From Prinia subflava (taxonomy: Eukaryota > Chordata > Aves > Passeriformes > Cisticolidae): a stretch of DNA of 64,000 nt. Position numbers and translations under genes: made by a program. This document shows positions 58,583 to 64,000 of this stretch, one piece after another. The stretch spans positions 12,092,735-12,156,734 of the forward strand of contig NC_086253.1 in the NCBI RefSeq assembly GCF_021018805.1. Direction: 5' to 3'. The notes under the pieces were generated by a model that saw only the letters and a program-made list of their open reading frames with translations, did not search any database and was not told the origin of the DNA. The stretch's first letter is position 1. The number at the start of each line of letters is the position of its first letter.

Positions 58583-61500
58583 GTTTGATGGGAAATAATT
58601 TATTCTGGGCAATGAAATCTGTCCTCCTATGACCAGAAAAATTTTGCTCCTTTGCTTGATCCTTTGATCATTTCAGTCTATGACCAAATTAAGCAAGTAG
58701 ATCAACACCATGCTCATGACAGACATAAAATCTTTACCTCTGTACATTTGTAAACTGTTTGTTGTTGATGATATGGAATAGCATATCATTTCATGGCGTG
58801 ATAAAAATCTGTATTTGTGAAAAAGTTGTGACCAAAATTACATATAACATGAAAGAATTTACAATAGATTCAATTACAAAGAACTCTGTGTTGTAAAAGA
58901 TAGAATGGAAATGATGTAGTAAAAATAGATTATTTCAAATAAAAATGTTTTTCCATTCCAAAAATCTGACCTATTTGTTTTAAAAAGTTGAAATTAAATT
59001 TGCTTACAGGTGGTAACCCTTCAAAACAAAAGCACAATTGGACAGAATAAACATGCATTTATTATCAAAATGTGGATGTACAAGTTGTAAAATACCATAA
59101 ATGTTTGGAATTTTAGCTGCTATTTAAAATTAAAGGATTTCATGTCAGCAATATTTTGACTAAAGTAGGTTTCTTTCTATTCAAGATAGTTTCATCCAGA
59201 ATAGATCCATGAAAACAGAGACACATGTAACTTCTTAATATTTTATAACACCTAGCTATGGATCTGAGCAAATTCTTAATGTTTTTATCTCTCCTTACTA
59301 AGCTGTTTTTCAACTCTGGCTCAGTCAGACTATTGTTGCAAATAAAAAGATCTTTCTTTGCCATGATTATTATACATAACTAATGTGTCTGATCCTGCAT
59401 CCACTGAAGTCACTAGCAAAACTTTGACTTGGCCAGGGGTCACATCTTTTACTACAAAGCAGAACACATGATGTTAAGAACAATGTGAATACACACACAC
59501 TGCAAATTTTTCAATGAGTTTCAATGGTATTTAAATGAAATTATTCAGTGCTTGGCTTATTTGACACTGCATTAATGTATTTACATCATGTACATTTGTT
59601 ATAAACTCAACAAGAGGTTCTTAGAAACAGCTGTGTCCAGCAGTTTCACAAAATTTCAAACTGGACCATATTAATTAACAGAGAGATTGGGGGTAATGTT
59701 AAAGCCTTCAGGACAAAGCTGACCCCAGTACAACGTTGTCTCTTGCAAATATCCAGGAATGTGGCAATCTTTGAGAGGCTGCCTAATGAATTGTTTCAAG
59801 TTTACTTCCAGGATTTTGAAAACAAGAAGTCACACCTACTTAAAAAACTGTATTTTGCTGCTGATGGTCGTTTTTCCAGTGGCAGAGTCAAGAGGAGAGC
59901 AGAGCTGTATGTGGAAAATCTCAGCCAGTGTGCTGTGCGGGTTTGTCCTTGGCCAGGGATCCTGCTTTTGGAGGGTGAGGTGCAGAAGAAGGGGTGTGCA
60001 GGGAGGATTCCAGACTGGGGGCCGTGGCTCACTAACTGCTGCAGCCCCTGGTGCAGCCGTGTCCCAGCAAATTGTTGTTCCTCCCATCCTGGAGCTTCTC
60101 GTGGCTCTGAAGAGATGCTCTGCTGTCGATGCTGGAAGTCTGTCCACTTTGATCCTGCTGTCTTCTTAACCTGCCAGAGGTTAAAAACATTGATAGAGCT
60201 GTCATGTGCAGGTAGCTGTGTTGGAGGGACAGCTGCTGCCTGCCCTGTGGATAGCCAATACTCCTGGGTATAAAACAGATTTCTGCACTGTTTCACTCTA
60301 GTAACTGCTTGAGCTTCACAGCTGCCAATTCCTCTAAACACTGATGATTGCTTCCTCCTAAATATGTGCTATTAGGTCTTGGACAAACCCTGCTCTCCTT
60401 AAAGCCTGCCATAAAGAGCCAGGAGAGGAGAGTGCTTGCCCTGGCTTCAGCACCTCTACTCAGACCGTAACTGGGTAAAACCTCCAGGCAGCTGGAGGCT
60501 GATGAAAGCTGTTGACTGGGCACACAACAGCTGCTCCCCTCTGTTGTCCTACAAAATTATCAGTAACCTTCACCAGTAAAAGAGAATAAAAACATGAAAT
60601 GAAAGTATTTTCAGTATTTCTCTTGTTATTACTTCATGCTACCAAAGCCTCACGAGTGGTTTCAAGGAACAACAGCAACAAAACCCTATACTTAAAGGCT
60701 GCAAAGTTATCTTCTTTTGATGTAATTTCCTAGAAAAGAGCAACAGCCCTAGAAGCACCTGCAGTCCCCACCAACTCTGTCATCAAAGAGCTTCTCAGCA
60801 TTTCTGCTTAACCGCAGTCACTGTGATTTTACTGTGATTCATGTCATATTCAGTATTTTCCTGCAAACACTGTGTAAATACTTCCAGGAAAGATGTAAAG
60901 ATTCATTGGGAAGCTGTGTGATGGGAACTTCTTTTTTTTTGAAACATGAACAGTTACTATTTTGAAGGATTTTTTTCTCTGTTTCTTTTCTCAAAATGGG
61001 AAATAGTAAAATAGTATTCCTGAAAAAGGCACCAAGACTTGGTACCAGAGCCACTGTGGAAGAGCTCTTTGGTACAGCAATTATAAAAGGTATATATGCT
61101 ATGTTCCAAAAAATCCCCATCTTTGCAAGTAATATAGAATACCTAGAAAATAGTCACTAATGGAAAAGCATGTAAAAATCAAATTTAAAGGGTCCATTTC
61201 AAAGCCTTAAACACTTCCAGGTGTCATAAACAATATGGAGACACCATACTGGACACTCAAAAAGAGAATGTGATGGGACATGAAAATACTGTAATTAAAC
61301 AGATGAACAGAGGAGGCTATTAAAGCAAAAAAAAATGGGAACACTGTGTAAAAGGGCAGACACATTAAATGAAAAGCTGTAAGACAGACTGAAAACAACA
61401 AATTAGAGGAACAAATTGCCAAAGCATTTTCGGTGAATTTTTTCAAGCGCACCAGAAATTCAGTGGATTTGAGTCTGTAGGTCAGTGTATGAGTTATTTA

Positions 61501-64000
61501 ATTATTAGAGGATAGCACAGGAAGTATGAGTCCCCAGCTGAAAAGCCAATGAATTATCTTCACCAATGTTCATGACAAATTAGCTTAGGAAGATTCCTTT
61601 CCTTATGAGAAATTTGTCCATCGTCTCCAGTTAAAACATCAGTGAAACAGGTTTAGAACCAGTTGCTTAAATTAATGTTAACAAAGCATCAAGACAATGG
61701 ATTTTCAACCAGAGACTCTAAGAAAATTATAATTTCTGCACAGCAGAATGGAGAATGTAGCTTGTTCTTCAAACAGTCTTGGCACCATGGAAGACAGCAG
61801 ATGTGATGGCTTTGGTTGTTTGTTGGTTTGGGGTGGGTTTTGTTTGCTTTTTGGTTTGCGTTTTTCTGACAAGATTTTCAAAAAAGATCTGAGACTACCA
61901 GGAGAGCAAAAGAGTTTGACTTGAGTCTTGAAACATCTCAGGATCTGAGTACAAGACGAGTGTATTTGTAGGCATCAAGAGAAAAGATGGCAGTGCTTGG
62001 AAACTCAAGTTGCAAAGTGTGGGTGGCAAATCTTGCAAACTCCTAAATAGTGGAGTGAGAGAAATTTTGGCACTATAAAGATCTGAGGTATGATTGCATT
62101 GGTCTAAGATACACAAGTGCTTTCTCCCTGGAATTGTATATTTCCTTTGTTTGTAAAATGTTGAAAAAGAAGGCATTTACTACATTGCTCAGTTTAAAAG
62201 GAAAGTAAGAATTCTCTCAATAACAACATGAAGCAAGAAAACAATAATTTTAAATTTTTTGGGGGGAACCCTTTGAACTGGCACAAAGGCTGCATGCATG
62301 TAAGGAGGACAGTGGAAAAAGGAGAGAAATAAAGCTCATGCTGAGTTCAAAAGATGCCTCTGGCCAGCCTCAATTTTTTCACTCTCTACAGAGGTTGTTA
62401 ATAATGCTGATTTATTTCCATTATTTTCTTTTATCCAGTTCCTACTTCCCAGGTCTACTATTGAAACAGAATATGGGGATTTGGAAGTGCTGAAGAAATA
62501 CATTGTTTCAGCAGTGCTTCACTGTATTCTCTTTTCAGACATTTTTGTTTTCTGTATCTAGATTCACTACTCATATTTCAAATTATCAAAGTAAGCAATA
62601 GGTTATTAACCTGATGATGAGGTAAAAAATTAACTGCTATTTAACTCTTTCATAATTTATCAATCACTTTATTCAGTTATTAAAATTAAGGATTTCACTT
62701 TAGGAGTTTAGTTATTGCAGACATACAAAAACCTCCTTCCCAGTGTACTCTTGGGGCTGGGAAACTGGACTAAACCAGGAGATGCTGATTCTCTTTCCAC
62801 CTCTGTCACCCTCTGGACAAATTGCAGCACTTCTCTGTGTCTCAGCTTCTCTCATCAGGTGTCAAGGCAGCTCCTGTCAAGAATGATGGAAGCTGAGAAC
62901 TTTGTGTCTCTAAGTACTGCTCTGTGTCTCACAGGCCTGAATGAAACAAGGAATTACAGCCTGGTGTCTGTGATAACTAGAAAAGAAGGTGGCATGTATA
63001 ATCAACCAAAATGTAATTATACTGCATGTATAATTATTCATGTATGCATTATTCAATTTATGAAAATACAAAAGTAAAGAAAACAGACTGGCTAAAAGAC
63101 TGGCTAAAAGCTAACATGGAAAATAAAATATTGAACAGAAAAAGACTGCAACAACTACGGCAGGACAGAATGAAAATCCCAAACATCTAATGAAAGCCAG
63201 TAGCAAACTTGGGACCACCAGAGAATTGTTTACAGCTCAGCTTTGTTCTCTAGATGAAGAAGAGTATTGACGATTGTCTTTTGCCTGTGCAGTAGGATAA
63301 GTTCAATGACAAAGAATGAAAAGTTGCCGATTCAACATAACTGTCAAAATTGCTAAGATTTTGCCCCTCCCAAAGCATTGCAGTGCCTGAAAAAATAAAA
63401 TAAGGCACTTGATTTGTATTTCTCTCTAGCTCAAACCTGCAGACTCAGGTCAGGACACAAAGAAATGTGTGTGCACAGTGTCTTCAGTTAAAATATTGGA
63501 CAGCTATAGAAGTGAAATTTCTCTCTTTTGCTGCATTCTTGATTCCTTGGTGTCAAACCCACACCACTTTTCTGTCAGATGTTCTAGGAGTTTAAAAAAT
63601 GTGAGTACCTTGACATGTTTCCTGTAATCATGGCAAAATAAATGCATTCTGGGCCATTCTGTTCAAAAATGACACTAGTGCAATAAATCATTTGTGGGAA
63701 GCTGCTCTCCAGTGAATGACTTATCTTGTCTTTAATCTGATGCAGCTACAGGCTGTGACAACTTTATAAAGGCCCAGGGAGGATGAATGGATTGATGGAG
63801 ACTTTGTGGTGGATCTAAAGCAGGTACCTGCTCCTGAGCTGAATGCTGTTGGCTAAGAGTAAGTAATAAAGTGGCCAGCTATGGATGAAAGACTGAAGTG
63901 GTTCTAGTGGATATAGGCATATGGAACAAAAAAAAAAAACCTGCTGGGAAAAGAGGATGAAAATGAGTTTGAACAGTGTCTGTTACATTTATTCCATGAC
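58583..64000. other. Intergenic DNA to the end of the window
   Basis: No supported gene, and no terminal exon of the expected neighbour STK32B was recognised. A GC-richer patch at 59743-60341 is open in four frames. A G/T-rich tract lies at about 61808-61867. Confidence 0.65.
63085..63108 (+). repeat. Exact tandem 12-mer, two copies
   Basis: AGACTGGCTAAA at 63085-63096 and again at 63097-63108. This is a small recent-looking duplication with no other context. Confidence 0.85.

Noticed and set aside
1..64000. CRISPR arrays, operons, riboswitches, tRNA or rRNA genes.
   Set aside because: The window is vertebrate nuclear DNA; no spaced-repeat array, tRNA cloverleaf or rRNA core was seen on either strand.

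Overview
The window looks like nuclear DNA from a bird. The evidence is a large GT-AG intron/exon gene, AT-rich introns, and two truncated CR1 LINE 3' ends (42031-42152 and 57209-57370) with the family's typical end ('ccttccaaccc..', then a degenerate 'attctatgattc' tail). Microsatellites are long but there is no Alu or L1. The lineage within birds cannot be fixed from the sequence; a songbird is possible.

Region 1 (1-about 28.9 kb): the 3' two-thirds of EVC2 (limbin), + strand. I resolved 13 coding exons to base level, from 1349-1673 to 27444-27717. All phases agree: 2785 coding bases, which is one leftover base plus 928 codons including the stop. Residue-by-residue comparison with human EVC2 as I remember it runs from the 'RADADLEA' segment to the C-terminal 'KKKNFLN.KKAA' motif. 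They should correspond to the last 13 of the 22 exons I recall for the human gene. The signal peptide, ectodomain and transmembrane exons lie to the left of the window. EVC2 partners EVC at the base of primary cilia and relays Hedgehog signalling downstream of Smoothened. One intron (11499-14421) uses a non-canonical GC donor, supported by both reading frame and protein alignment. Two exons have tandem NAGNAG acceptors.

Region 2 (about 28.9-64 kb): no protein-coding gene that I can support. From vertebrate synteny (EVC2 followed by STK32B in convergent orientation), this should be the EVC2-STK32B intergenic space, but no STK32B exon was recognised. It holds a 41-nt poly-T tract, an approximately 490-bp GGAA array, a G-free C/A-rich tract, a minisatellite joined to a CCT/CGT array, two CR1 fragments, a perfect 25-bp-arm palindrome, and several AT-rich stretches with homeodomain/SOX/octamer/RUNX-like words that look like candidate conserved enhancers.

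I do not see an unknown multi-gene system. The most worthwhile observations are the GC-AG intron, the perfect palindrome at 55920-55972, a miRNA-like intronic hairpin at 14191-14231, and a 57-bp terminal-inverted-repeat element with apparent target duplication at 17777-17843.
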